Assembly: GCA_910586305.1 (NCBI GenBank)
Contig: CAJUGS010000002.1
Span: 43,592 to 107,591, forward strand
Length of the DNA: 64,000 nt
DNA from: an uncultured Duncaniella sp.
GTDB taxonomy: Bacteria; Bacteroidota; Bacteroidia; Bacteroidales; Muribaculaceae
Direction of reading: 5' to 3'
Part shown: positions 41,533 through 49,912 of the stretch, in pieces
Layout of the letters: the number at the start of each line of letters is the position of its first letter
How positions within the stretch are numbered: position 1 is the first letter of the stretch
Made by a program: the position numbers and the translations under genes
Notes under the pieces: generated by a model
Seen by the model: the letters and a program-made list of their open reading frames with translations, nothing else
Database searches by the model: none
What the model was told of the DNA's origin: nothing

Positions 41533-43944
41533 ATGCCCAGACCACTCTCCATCCTTATAGCACTTCTGTTCACCACACTGGCCTCGGCCGGAGCCGGCCT
41601 CTCCACCGGGAGCTGGAGGCAGTTTCCGGCGTTCGGAAAATTCTCCGACATGGCCGACACCCCGACGAGCATCTACTACGTCACAGCCGGGTCTCTGTAT
41701 TCCTATGACAAGGACTCCGACGAGACCCGCCACTATGAGGCCGGACGCGATCTCTCGGACTATGCCGTGGAGAAGATATTCTACAACTATGACGACAGGT
41801 ATCTGCTCGTGGTGTTCGACAACGGCAATCTCGACGTGATCTATCCCGACGGACACAAGGTGAACCTCCCCGACATCAAGGATGCCTCGGTGGGAATGAC
41901 CAAGAAGGTCAACGATGTGAAATTTCACGACGGGGCCATCTACATAGCCACCTCCTTCGGACTCGTGATCTACAACGGCACCACCCACGAGGTGAGGGAG
42001 TCGGGAGTGTACAACCGCCCGGTGAAGTGTCTGGCCGTCGACTCGAAGCGCATACTCTTCTATATGGGCGACACCGAGGACGACCTCTACAAGGCCTATA
42101 CCATAGGCCATGGCGAGCGCATCAACAAGCTCGACAATTTCACTCCCGTCGGGAAAGGAGAGAGAGGAATGGTCACGGCCATACACTCGCTCCCTGAAAC
42201 CGACCCCAATTTCGGAATCTACTATCCCGTGATACAGTGGAACACCGTGCGCCGCCTCGACATCGGCAACGGCATGATCTTCAACTCGGATATCAGCGCC
42301 TCGCGCATCTGTCGCGGAGCCGACGGGCTGTATTTCTTCTCCAACACCACCCCGTCCAGCTACTGTACTTTCAACGAGTATGCCATGGGACGGCGCGACA
42401 CCGAGATGCCGGCCATATTCGACGGCAATCTGCTGGCGGCCTGGGAGGGTCTGCAGTCAGTCTGGGCCGGCGACCCCTCCGGACTGGGCAACTACTCGGT
42501 GGGGACGGACGGCACCGTCACCGTGAAGCGCGATAAGTCGCTCTCGTCCGACGCCATATCCATGACCAACATCTGCCGCATCTATCCCACCGCCGACGGT
42601 GCCGGATTCTATACGGCCAACATCGGCCAGTCTCACACCCACCCCCTCGGCACAAACGACCGCCAGACCACACCGATGGAGGGATGTCTCTACCGCGACG
42701 GCGAGTTCACACCGTTCAACCCCGAGGACGGGGACGGGAAGACCATAATCGCGCCCACGGGAATAGCCGAGGACCCGGCCAATCCGGCCAACGTCTATAT
42801 AGCCTCCACCGCGAGGGGCATCTACGTGTTCCGCGACGGGGCACAGGTGGCTCTGGTGGATGGTTCCAACTCGCCCATGACGATGATGAAGAACCAGTTC
42901 TACTCCCCTTCGTCGCTTGTATTCGACCGTTTCGGCAACCTCTGGGCGGGCTATGTGACCTCCGAAGCCTCCATCCCGTCGGTGATGATGCTTCCGGCCG
43001 ACAAGTGCCGCGACATAGCCTCGGCACAGAAGGCCGACTGGCTGCAGCCCGACTTCGGGTCACACCTCCGCTTCAAGGATGTCACCGTCTTTCCGTGCAG
43101 GAAGACCGACATCGTGATAGCCTTCGACGGCAAGGACTATTCGGGCTTCATGGCCTACTATCATGCCGGACGGCCCACCGACCTCTCGGCCTCGGCAAGT
43201 ATGTCGTGGACCACCATGACCGACCAGGACGGAAAGACATTCTCGCCTGAGTTCATACTCTCGGTGGCCGAGGACCACGACGGTCGCCTGTGGTTCGGCA
43301 CCACGCAGGGAGTGTTCTCAGTCCCCAACCCGCTGCGCACCATGGACTCGGGCTTCACCATCAACCGCGTCAAGGTGCCCCGCAACGACGGCACCAACCT
43401 GGCCGACTATCTGCTGGAGAGCGACAAGGTGTGTGCGATAGCCGTGGACCACTCCAACCGCAAATGGCTTGGCACCGTTGGCTCGGGCCTGTTCCTCGTG
43501 AGTGAGAACGGCGACGAAATCCTGGCCAACTACAACACCTCCAACTCGCCGCTTCCCACCAACTGCATCACAGCCATATACCCCGACCCCAACTCCAGCT
43601 CGGTCTTCATAGGCTCCATGGCCGGACTCCTTGAATTCTCCTCGACCTCCGGACCGGCCCGCCCCGACTATTCCGACGTGAATATCTATCCCAACCCTGT
43701 CGCTCCGGATTTCACCGGATTCGTCACCATCGAGGGTCTCATGGGCGACTCCATGCTGAAGATTGTCGATGCCGGTTTCAACACCGTCAGCCAGATACAA
43801 TCGGAGGGCGGCAAGGCCATGTGGGATGTCACCAACTTAGGCGGCGAGCGCGTCCGCTCGGGTGTCTACTACGTCCTGGCCTCGGTGTCCGACGAGTCCT
43901 CGTCGGCAGGCGATGTGGTGGGGAAAATTCTTGTAATCAATTAG
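41533..43944 (+). CDS. PorZ-like beta-propeller protein with type IX secretion C-terminal domain
   Basis: An 803-residue exported protein. Signal peptide at residues 1-19. The N-terminal part (about 25-350: GSWRQFPAFGKFSDMADT, IYYVTAGSLYSYDKDSDE) is the PorZ first propeller type; a second propeller (about 350-690) has two-component-regulator-like repeats (DGRLWFGTTQGVFSV, SNRKWLGTVGSGLFLV). The C-terminal 88 residues from VNIYPNPVAPDF are a type A T9SS C-terminal domain. In Porphyromonas gingivalis PorZ binds the sortase complex and delivers A-LPS to T9SS cargo. The role here is inferred. An ATG at 41533, 4 bases after rdgB, gives a normal signal peptide, unlike a longer frame upstream. Confidence 0.82.
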   Translation: MPRPLSILIALLFTTLASAGAGLSTGSWRQFPAFGKFSDMADTPTSIYYVTAGSLYSYDKDSDETRHYEAGRDLSDYAVEKIFYNYDDRYLLVVFDNGNLDVIYPDGHKVNLPDIKDASVGMTKKVNDVKFHDGAIYIATSFGLVIYNGTTHEVRESGVYNRPVKCLAVDSKRILFYMGDTEDDLYKAYTIGHGERINKLDNFTPVGKGERGMVTAIHSLPETDPNFGIYYPVIQWNTVRRLDIGNGMIFNSDISASRICRGADGLYFFSNTTPSSYCTFNEYAMGRRDTEMPAIFDGNLLAAWEGLQSVWAGDPSGLGNYSVGTDGTVTVKRDKSLSSDAISMTNICRIYPTADGAGFYTANIGQSHTHPLGTNDRQTTPMEGCLYRDGEFTPFNPEDGDGKTIIAPTGIAEDPANPANVYIASTARGIYVFRDGAQVALVDGSNSPMTMMKNQFYSPSSLVFDRFGNLWAGYVTSEASIPSVMMLPADKCRDIASAQKADWLQPDFGSHLRFKDVTVFPCRKTDIVIAFDGKDYSGFMAYYHAGRPTDLSASASMSWTTMTDQDGKTFSPEFILSVAEDHDGRLWFGTTQGVFSVPNPLRTMDSGFTINRVKVPRNDGTNLADYLLESDKVCAIAVDHSNRKWLGTVGSGLFLVSENGDEILANYNTSNSPLPTNCITAIYPDPNSSSVFIGSMAGLLEFSSTSGPARPDYSDVNIYPNPVAPDFTGFVTIEGLMGDSMLKIVDAGFNTVSQIQSEGGKAMWDVTNLGGERVRSGVYYVLASVSDESSSAGDVVGKILVIN

Positions 43945-43967
43945 ACCGCTTCGTGTGTTAATACGAT

Positions 43968-44492
43968 ATGGAAAAACTGAAATACACTTCTGAATCCGAC
44001 CGCGCCTATGGCGCTACAGGTATGGCCATAGGCCTCGTCATATATGACGGCGACGAGATGCTCGCCTCAGTCGACATCGATGCCGACCCCAACGACATGG
44101 TGGCTCTCTCGCCCGAGTTCTATTTCGCCGGCAATCCCGGCGTGTCGGCCAAGACTGCCTGGAACCAGATACTCAAGAACTACAACCTCGGCATATCGAT
44201 GCTCATAGCCAATGTGATGTGCCGCCACCTGGTGGGACAGCGCCACACCGTGCCCGACGATATTGTGGAGCTGCTCCGATCGCTGGCCTCGGGTGAGGGA
44301 CGCGACTCGTGTGAGCTGGACGACGACGAGACCGAACGTCTTTTCAACAAGAACTACACATATCTTCAGCGGGTATTCTCCCACCGCGGAGTGCAGTCGG
44401 TGGCCCACGACTTCGCCGCCACCCTCCTCTCGCGCCGCTCTCTCTCGCGCCACGAGGTGCTCGAGCAGCTGTCGGCCCTGAATATGCTGTGA
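43968..44492 (+). CDS. Conserved cytoplasmic protein of unknown function
   Basis: A 174-residue soluble, mostly helical protein that I cannot assign. No signal peptide or TM segment. An N-terminal beta region (AYGATGMAIGLVIYDGDEMLASVDIDAD) is followed by helices with the sequence NVMCRHLVGQRHTVPDD and a C-terminal SHRGVQSVAHDFAATLLSRRSLSRHE. It is 23 bases after the PorZ-like gene and 25 bases before manA on the same strand. Similar proteins seem restricted to Bacteroidales, where a gene of this size sits beside porZ or manA, but I recall this only loosely. May be a regulator or a small adaptor; no data to decide. Confidence 0.7.
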   Translation: MEKLKYTSESDRAYGATGMAIGLVIYDGDEMLASVDIDADPNDMVALSPEFYFAGNPGVSAKTAWNQILKNYNLGISMLIANVMCRHLVGQRHTVPDDIVELLRSLASGEGRDSCELDDDETERLFNKNYTYLQRVFSHRGVQSVAHDFAATLLSRRSLSRHEVLEQLSALNML

Positions 44493-44517
44493 CAAATACT
44501 TCCCCCTATCATATTTA

Positions 44518-45495
44518 ATGAAAAGCAATTCAGTTATGCTCAATCGTCCCTTTCACTTTGCGCCCTTCCTCAAATCTGTAATCTGGGGAGGCGAACGCAT
44601 CGCACCATTCAAAGGCATCAAGACATCCCAGACTTCGATAGGCGAGAGCTGGGAACTGTCGGCTGTCCCGGGCCATGTGTCCGTGGTAGACCGCGGCCCA
44701 TGCGAGGGAATGACCCTCACCGAACTCATCGAGAAATACGGACCCGAGCTAATGGGTGTGGCCAACTATGAGCGCTATGCTCCGTCGTTCCCGCTGCTCA
44801 TCAAGCTCATCGACGCCAAGGCCGACCTGTCGGTGCAGGTACACCCCGACGACGAGCTGGCCGGCAAGCGCCACAACTGTCCGGGAAAGACCGAGATGTG
44901 GAATGTGATAGAGACCGCTCCCGGCGCCAAGATCTATGCCGGACTCAAGGAGCAGATCACTCCTGACGAATATGAGCGCCGTGTGGCCGACAATTCGATA
45001 ATGGATGTGATTGCCGCCTACGACTCGGCTCCCGGCGACACATTCTTCCTGCCTGCCGGACGCATCCACGCCATCGGTGCCGGAAACCTCCTGGCCGAAA
45101 TACAGCAGACATCCGACATCACCTACCGCATCTATGACTACGACCGTCGCGACAAGGACGGAAATCCCCGCGAACTCCACACCGCACAGGCACGCGATGC
45201 AATAGACTATACCGTCTATCCCGACTACCGCGCCACTCCGCAGGGCACGGTGCTGGCCTCGTGTGAGTACTTCGACGTGCGTCGTCTCGACGTGCCCGCC
45301 GGAAAGACCGTCTCCATCGACCATCCGCGCGATTCGTTCACCATCATCATCTGTCTCGAGGGCGAGGGAGCCATCCTCGACGCCGAGGCCATGACATCGT
45401 TCCCCATACGCCGCGGCGAGACACTCCTCTTCCCCGCCACAATGACTGCCCTCCGCACCATAGGACCCGTATCGATTCTGTCGGTACAGTCGTAG
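44518..45495 (+). CDS. manA: Mannose-6-phosphate isomerase, class I
   Basis: A 325-residue cupin-type zinc enzyme that interconverts mannose 6-phosphate and fructose 6-phosphate, giving precursors for GDP-mannose and GDP-fucose. Zinc-site motifs: SVQVHPDDELA, then GKTEMWNVIET, and PAGRIHAIGAGNLLAEIQQTSDITYRIYDYDR. This order matches the Firmicutes/Bacteroidetes class. Start is uncertain: ATG at 44518 or at 44536 (MLNRPFHFAPFLKSVIWGGERI, as in homologues). GDP-fucose from this route could serve the GT10 enzyme 4 kb upstream. It converges with trmD across a long hairpin. Confidence 0.95.
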   Translation: MKSNSVMLNRPFHFAPFLKSVIWGGERIAPFKGIKTSQTSIGESWELSAVPGHVSVVDRGPCEGMTLTELIEKYGPELMGVANYERYAPSFPLLIKLIDAKADLSVQVHPDDELAGKRHNCPGKTEMWNVIETAPGAKIYAGLKEQITPDEYERRVADNSIMDVIAAYDSAPGDTFFLPAGRIHAIGAGNLLAEIQQTSDITYRIYDYDRRDKDGNPRELHTAQARDAIDYTVYPDYRATPQGTVLASCEYFDVRRLDVPAGKTVSIDHPRDSFTIIICLEGEGAILDAEAMTSFPIRRGETLLFPATMTALRTIGPVSILSVQS

Positions 45496-45518
45496 GGACG
45501 CGCGCATCAGATATATAT

Positions 45519-45590
45519 ACACACAAGAACAGCGGAATCCGCTCATCCCCACCCGGTTGTGGAGGCGCGGAATCCGCTGTTCTTGTGTGT
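45519..45590. terminator. 24-bp nearly perfect hairpin between convergent manA and trmD
   Basis: The arms 45519-45542 and 45567-45590 are reverse complements at 23 of 24 positions; the 24-nt loop contains a further small hairpin CCAC-ccggtt-GTGG. It lies exactly between two convergent genes and should end both transcripts, although T runs are short on both sides. Confidence 0.75.
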
Positions 45591-45616
45591 GCGTATGCGT
45601 GTATTCGCCGGTTACC

Positions 45617-46291
45617 CTATTTCAGCAGGTCGGGACGGAGGGCGCGTGTGCGGGCCAGGGCCTGCTCATGGCGCCACTCGTCGATCTTTGCAGCGTGGCC
45701 CGAGAGAAGGATGTCGGGCACACGCCAGCCCTTGTACTCGGCCGGACGCGTATATACCGGCGGAGCCAGCAGATTGTCCTGGAACGAGTCGCTGAGCGCG
45801 CTCTGCTCGTCGCCCAGCACTCCGGGCACGAGGCGCACTACCGCGTCGGCTATCACCACGGCGGGAATCTCGCCACCGGTGAGCACATAGTCGCCTATGG
45901 ATATCTCCTTGGTTATAAGGTGTTCGCGTATGCGCCAGTCCACACCCTTGTAGTGTCCGCAGAGTATGATGAGGTTGCGGGCGAGCGAGAGGGTATTGGC
46001 CATCGGCTGGTCCAGGCGCTCGCCGTCGGGCGACGTGAATATCACCTCGTCATACTCGCGCTCGGCCTTGAGGTGCTCTATGGCACGGTCCACCGGACCT
46101 ATCTGCATCACCATGCCGGCCTCTCCGCCAAAGGGATAGTCGTCGACCTTGCGGTATTTGTTGTCACTGTAGTCGCGGAGGTTGTGCACCACCAGCTCAC
46201 ACAGGCCCTTGTCCTGTGCGCGTTTCAATATCGAGCAGTTGAGTGGCGACTCCAGCATCTCGGGGAGCACCGTCAGGATATCTATTCTCAT
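45617..46291 (-). CDS. trmD: tRNA (guanine-N1-)-methyltransferase
   Basis: A 224-residue SPOUT methyltransferase that makes m1G37 next to the anticodon and prevents frameshifts. N-terminus MRIDILTVLPEMLESP, then DYPFGGEAGMVMQIGP, the knot region LILCGHYKGVDWRIREHL with EISIGDYVLTGGEIPA, and DSFQDNLLAPPVYTRP are all family signatures. Length is normal. In many bacteria trmD is beside rplS; here rplS is far away, and trmD is the last gene of the recF unit, 15 bases after the rsmF-like gene. Confidence 0.97.
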   Translation of the reverse strand: MRIDILTVLPEMLESPLNCSILKRAQDKGLCELVVHNLRDYSDNKYRKVDDYPFGGEAGMVMQIGPVDRAIEHLKAEREYDEVIFTSPDGERLDQPMANTLSLARNLIILCGHYKGVDWRIREHLITKEISIGDYVLTGGEIPAVVIADAVVRLVPGVLGDEQSALSDSFQDNLLAPPVYTRPAEYKGWRVPDILLSGHAAKIDEWRHEQALARTRALRPDLLK

Positions 46292-46306
46292 ATTTGTCTT
46301 TTCAGG

Positions 46307-47689
46307 TCATTCTATATTCAAGCGTATGCGCCACGACTGGGGATAGAGCGAGTTGCATCTGCGTCCGAGATTCTTCACCCAGCCCAGCGGCAGGTCGAGG
46401 AAAGTGAGGAGCACATATCCCCGCAGAGTCTCCTCGGGGAGCGTGGGCGCGTCGCCGTGGAGATAGCGCAGGGAGTCCTCACGGCTCAGCTCCACCTCCG
46501 GAAACACCCCGCGCTTCAGCAGGGCCGACATGGCCAGGGAGTGGGCCGGGACGATGTCGCGCCCCTTCAGGGTGGCGAGGGTGACACCCTCGTGTATCAC
46601 GTCGGTCTCGGCCTCCAGGGCCTTGAGCAGCGCGGCATGGGCCTCGGGAAAGGCGGTGACGCGGTCGCCCGACAGGGTGACACGCATCCCGGCCGACGCG
46701 TCGATCCATCCTGTTGCCTCGGCTATGGCTGCGGCCGCGGCCGGGGGGACGGGCTTCTGTTTCTTCTTGTCGCGACCCCGTGAGCGGTCCTTGCGCGCCG
46801 ACGGCTCTCCGTCCTTGCGTATCACGCTCACAAACAGTCCCTCGCCGCGTGTGCGTCCCGGCAGGAAGCGATAGCAGGCGGCTGTGGTGAAGAGTCCCGG
46901 CGATATGTTCCACAACTCCTCCACGGGTATCTCCACGCTCTCGCCTCCAAGCTCTGAGATGATATATTCCACCATCTCCTCGTTTTCGCGGCGGTTGAAG
47001 GTGCAGGTGCTGTAGACCATATACCCTCCCGGGGCAAGGGCGCGCCAGAGGTTGTCGACTATCTCCCTCTGCCGACCGGCACACTCTTCGACAAGGCCCT
47101 CGCTCCACTGCGAGACAGCCTCGGCATCCTTGCGCATCATCCCCTCGCCCGAGCAGGGGACGTCGGCTATGACGATGTCAAACGCCTCTTTCAGCCGCGA
47201 GAGGGCCGCGGTGTCGCCACGGGTCACTATGACGCCCGGGGCACCCCACTTGACAATGTTCTCGCGCAACACGGCCGCGCGGGCGGGCACATACTCGTTG
47301 GCCACTGTCAGCGAGCCTTCGGGCAGCTCGTCAATGACAGCCGTGGTCTTCCCGCCGGGGGCAGCGCAGGCATCGAGTACCCTCAGAGGAAGCCCTCCCG
47401 ACAGTGTGCAGAGATGTCGCGCCACACGGGCGTGGAACATCGAGGCGGCCTCCTGCACATAGTAGCGGCCCTGGTGGAAACAGGGGTCGAGAGTGAACGA
47501 CGGGCGCGAGGGGAGATACAGGCCTCGCCCGCACCAGGCCACAGGCTCCGCGCCTTCGAAATCAGGCGCAGGCTTGCCACGGCTGAGCCTGACCGACACC
47601 TCGGGGAGCCCGGCGGATATCGCCGAGGCCACGTCGGAGAGCCCGAGGCTCTCCATCTGCTGTTCGAACAGTGGGGGAAGCTGCTGCAT
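46307..47689 (-). CDS. rRNA cytosine-C5 methyltransferase, NOL1/NOP2/Sun family (RsmF/YebU-like)
   Basis: A 460-residue SAM-dependent enzyme. The N-terminal part (SVRLSRGKP, PSFTLDPCFHQGRYYVQEAASM) leads to the SAM site LRVLDACAAPGGKTTAV, then ADVPCSGEGMMRKD and YSTCTFNRRENEEMV with the two Cys of the m5C-methyltransferase reaction. The C-terminal part (about 280-460) with a basic linker (DRSRGRDKKKQKPVPP) is followed by a PUA-like RNA-binding domain. Size and domain order match RsmF, which modifies 16S rRNA, but the exact base is not determined. It is 11 bases after the thioesterase gene. Confidence 0.9.
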   Translation of the reverse strand: MQQLPPLFEQQMESLGLSDVASAISAGLPEVSVRLSRGKPAPDFEGAEPVAWCGRGLYLPSRPSFTLDPCFHQGRYYVQEAASMFHARVARHLCTLSGGLPLRVLDACAAPGGKTTAVIDELPEGSLTVANEYVPARAAVLRENIVKWGAPGVIVTRGDTAALSRLKEAFDIVIADVPCSGEGMMRKDAEAVSQWSEGLVEECAGRQREIVDNLWRALAPGGYMVYSTCTFNRRENEEMVEYIISELGGESVEIPVEELWNISPGLFTTAACYRFLPGRTRGEGLFVSVIRKDGEPSARKDRSRGRDKKKQKPVPPAAAAAIAEATGWIDASAGMRVTLSGDRVTAFPEAHAALLKALEAETDVIHEGVTLATLKGRDIVPAHSLAMSALLKRGVFPEVELSREDSLRYLHGDAPTLPEETLRGYVLLTFLDLPLGWVKNLGRRCNSLYPQSWRIRLNIE

Positions 47690-47700
47690 GATGCGGGATA

Positions 47701-48144
47701 TCAGAACTTCTTTCCCTCATACTCCTCCAGAGCCTGTCGCCACTCGTCGGTGATGGGGGCCGAGGCCATGGTCTTGGCATCGAAGCCCGACATCACTGTG
47801 CGGCATCGGCACTTCACCTCGCCGGTCGAGGGCATCACGATGCGCTGCTCCAGGGTAAGGCTCTTCTCGCCTATGGCCACCACGGCGGTCTCACACTCGA
47901 TGTCGTCATCGTAGAATGTGGGCACGCAGAAGTCACAGTTGATATTCACTATCACCACTCCGAAGCGTCCGAAGTTGAGCTTGTCGCCCAGCACCGCCTG
48001 GAAGTAGCGGGTCTTGGCGAGATCCATGAAGGTGAGGTATACGCTGTTGTTGAGATGTCCCAGCATATCGATGTCGTTGAATCGTATCTGCAGAGGCAGG
48101 CGGTGGCGGAAATGCGCCGTGGGTATGTCGCAACGGTTTGCCAT
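47701..48144 (-). CDS. Acyl-CoA thioesterase, hot-dog fold (4HBT type)
   Basis: A 147-residue protein of the 4-hydroxybenzoyl-CoA thioesterase family. The active-site region IRFNDIDMLGHLNNSVYLTFMDLAKTRYF shows the family pattern (D-x-x-G-H-x-N-N) with the catalytic Asp. Then NINCDFCVPTFYDDDIECETAVVAIG. Such enzymes hydrolyse acyl-CoA thioesters in the cytoplasm; the substrate is unknown. It lies 68 bases after dciA in the recF-dciA-trmD unit, without an obvious functional link. Confidence 0.9.
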   Translation of the reverse strand: MANRCDIPTAHFRHRLPLQIRFNDIDMLGHLNNSVYLTFMDLAKTRYFQAVLGDKLNFGRFGVVIVNINCDFCVPTFYDDDIECETAVVAIGEKSLTLEQRIVMPSTGEVKCRCRTVMSGFDAKTMASAPITDEWRQALEEYEGKKF

Positions 48145-48212
48145 TGTATATATATATTGTATTCTTTACTTTGATTCTATTTCTTGCCCGGGGATAGCCG
48201 GCGGGTTGTGGC

Positions 48213-48503
48213 CTAATGAAACGCTATATCCTTCACCACGTCGGCACCGGTAATCCTGTTGATTTCCCCTATGAGGTGTGACTTGTTGAAACTCAGCTCG
48301 TTTTTCAGCGGGGCGGAGGTGAGGTAGACATGGAGCACCCCGTGGTCCACGTATCGCCGCGAGGTGTAGCGGTTGATCACCGGTCCCACCACGTCGGCCC
48401 AGGCCGCCGAGGCCCTCTGCTCGTTGAGGGTATCGGTGAGTCCGGCCCGCTCCATGGCCTCGTTGATTATGGCTGCTATATGTTTCGGATAGGTGCGTTT
48501 CAT
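48213..48503 (-). CDS. dciA: DciA-like protein (DUF721)
   Basis: A 96-residue protein with the DUF721 pattern: MERAGLTDTLNEQRASAAWADVVGPVINRYTS, then a KH-like fold ending LKNELSFNKSHLIGEINR. DciA proteins load the replicative helicase DnaB in bacteria without DnaC. The start overlaps the recF stop by 4 bases (ATGA), an arrangement usual in Bacteroidetes and in line with DNA replication and repair. The name is by family, not by test. Confidence 0.85.
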   Translation of the reverse strand: MKRTYPKHIAAIINEAMERAGLTDTLNEQRASAAWADVVGPVINRYTSRRYVDHGVLHVYLTSAPLKNELSFNKSHLIGEINRITGADVVKDIAFH

Positions 48504-49597
48504 ATTCTGGTGAAAGAGCCGTTCTCCACCTCCCAGAGGCGGTAGTCCCCACCTGTGCGGCTCATGATTTCGTCCAGGTGTGTACGGTTGGTGTCGGTCA
48601 CGAAAATCTGTCCGAACTCCTCGGCGGTGACCAGCGCCATGATGCGCTCCACCCGGGTGGCGTCGAGCTTGTCGAAGATATCGTCGAGCAGGAGCATCGG
48701 CTTCATCCCCGTGGTGCGGCGCAGGAAGTCATACTGGGCCAGGCGCAGGGCTATGGTGAACGTCTTACACTGTCCCTGGCTGCCGGTGCGCCTCATAGGC
48801 ATCCCGTCGAGCGTCATCTCTATGTCGTCGCGGTGCGGGCCCACCGATGTGTGCTTCACGGCCTCGTCGTGGCGGCGGGCACGGTCGAGCAGGAGGCCCA
48901 GAGTCGAGCCGGGCTCGTTGAGATGGCTCTCGTAGGAGAGCGCGACACTCTCCTCGCTGCCGGCCACGGCGCGGTAGTAGCCGGCAAACAGGCCTGTCAG
49001 CTCGGCCACCCATCCGGCCCTGGCGGCGTGGATGTATTCGGCCGAGGCATCCATCATCAGCTCGACGGCGGCATAGAGGTTGTGGTCCACCGTCCCCTCG
49101 CGCAGCAGCCTGTTGCGCTGCTCCACCGCCTTTCCATAGCGTATGAGGTTGTCGAGATACACGGGGTCGCTCTGCGATATCACCATATCCATCCACCGGC
49201 GGCGCTCCTCTCCGCTGTCGCGTATGAGGTCTATGTCCTGGGGGGCCACCATGACGAGCGGGAAGCTGCCTATGTGGGCGCTCAGACGGCCATATTCCTT
49301 GCCTCCGCGCTTGAGGCTCTTGCGCCGGCCGGGGACAAGCCCCATCAGCAGCTCCTCGTCCACCCCCTTGCGCTCATAGTGGCCGCGGAGTATGGCGAAG
49401 TCCTCCCCACGGCGCATGAGCAGGCGGTCGCCCACTCCCGAGAAGCTCTTGCAGAAGCTCAGGAAGTAGATCGCGTCGAGAAGATTGCTCTTCCCCATGC
49501 CGTTGTTGCCCAGCAGACAGTTCACCTTGCCTGAGAATTCCAGACGGCACTCGGGAATGTTCTTGAAATTGGTGACGGACAGTTCTCTCAGTATCAT
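48500..49597 (-). CDS. recF: DNA replication and repair protein RecF
   Basis: A 365-residue SMC-like ATPase that helps RecA loading at gaps. Start MILRELSVTNFKNIPECRLEFSGKVNCLLGNNGMGKSN includes the Walker A (GNNGMGKSN). The signature motif is seen as TSVGPHRDDIEMTL and SQGQCKTFTIALRLAQYDFL, and the Walker B as PMLLLDDIFDKLD; the D-loop follows. The ATG at 49597 is chosen; an upstream open frame passes the promoter. The -7 element TACATTTG (49608-49615, minus) ends only 10 bases before the ATG. First gene of a five-gene minus-strand unit with dciA, thioesterase, m5C methyltransferase and trmD. Confidence 0.96.
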   Translation of the reverse strand: MILRELSVTNFKNIPECRLEFSGKVNCLLGNNGMGKSNLLDAIYFLSFCKSFSGVGDRLLMRRGEDFAILRGHYERKGVDEELLMGLVPGRRKSLKRGGKEYGRLSAHIGSFPLVMVAPQDIDLIRDSGEERRRWMDMVISQSDPVYLDNLIRYGKAVEQRNRLLREGTVDHNLYAAVELMMDASAEYIHAARAGWVAELTGLFAGYYRAVAGSEESVALSYESHLNEPGSTLGLLLDRARRHDEAVKHTSVGPHRDDIEMTLDGMPMRRTGSQGQCKTFTIALRLAQYDFLRRTTGMKPMLLLDDIFDKLDATRVERIMALVTAEEFGQIFVTDTNRTHLDEIMSRTGGDYRLWEVENGSFTRI

Positions 49598-49607
49598 ATC
49601 TAACCCG

Positions 49608-49615
49608 CAAATGTA
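49608..49615 (-). promoter_or_regulatory. -7 element of the recF unit
   Basis: TACATTTG on the minus strand, 10 bases before the ATG; -33 position not clear. Confidence 0.55.
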
Positions 49616-49785
49616 CGAAAAAAATGCGAAAATCTCGCCAACGACATGAAACAAAGATACCCCCACCGAAAGCCAATGGATATTGTGGCGGATCACAGAC
49701 TTTTATGGAAAGAGGTAAAACCGGAAAGACGGGATGCAAAACAGGTTAACGAATGTTAAATAATGGGGGGGTAATTTTTTTACAC
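49616..49785. other. Intergenic region between divergent recF and LruC gene
   Basis: No gene seen. It is A/T-rich, with a G run (GGGGGGG near 49765-49771) just before the LruC promoter and no long inverted repeat. Confidence 0.4.
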
Positions 49786-49793
49786 TATCTTTG
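49786..49793 (+). promoter_or_regulatory. -7 element of the LruC lipoprotein gene
   Basis: TATCTTTG; ATG at 49913, so a leader near 115 nt, A/T-rich, without a clear hairpin. Confidence 0.6.
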
Positions 49794-49912
49794 TAAACCC
49801 ATCGGGCGCAAATTGTTACATCACATTTACAAGAATACGACCTATCTTTTTACGCCTGCGGTAGAAAATAAACCTAAAAAGCTAACCACAAACTAATAAC
49901 CTACTTAACCTT

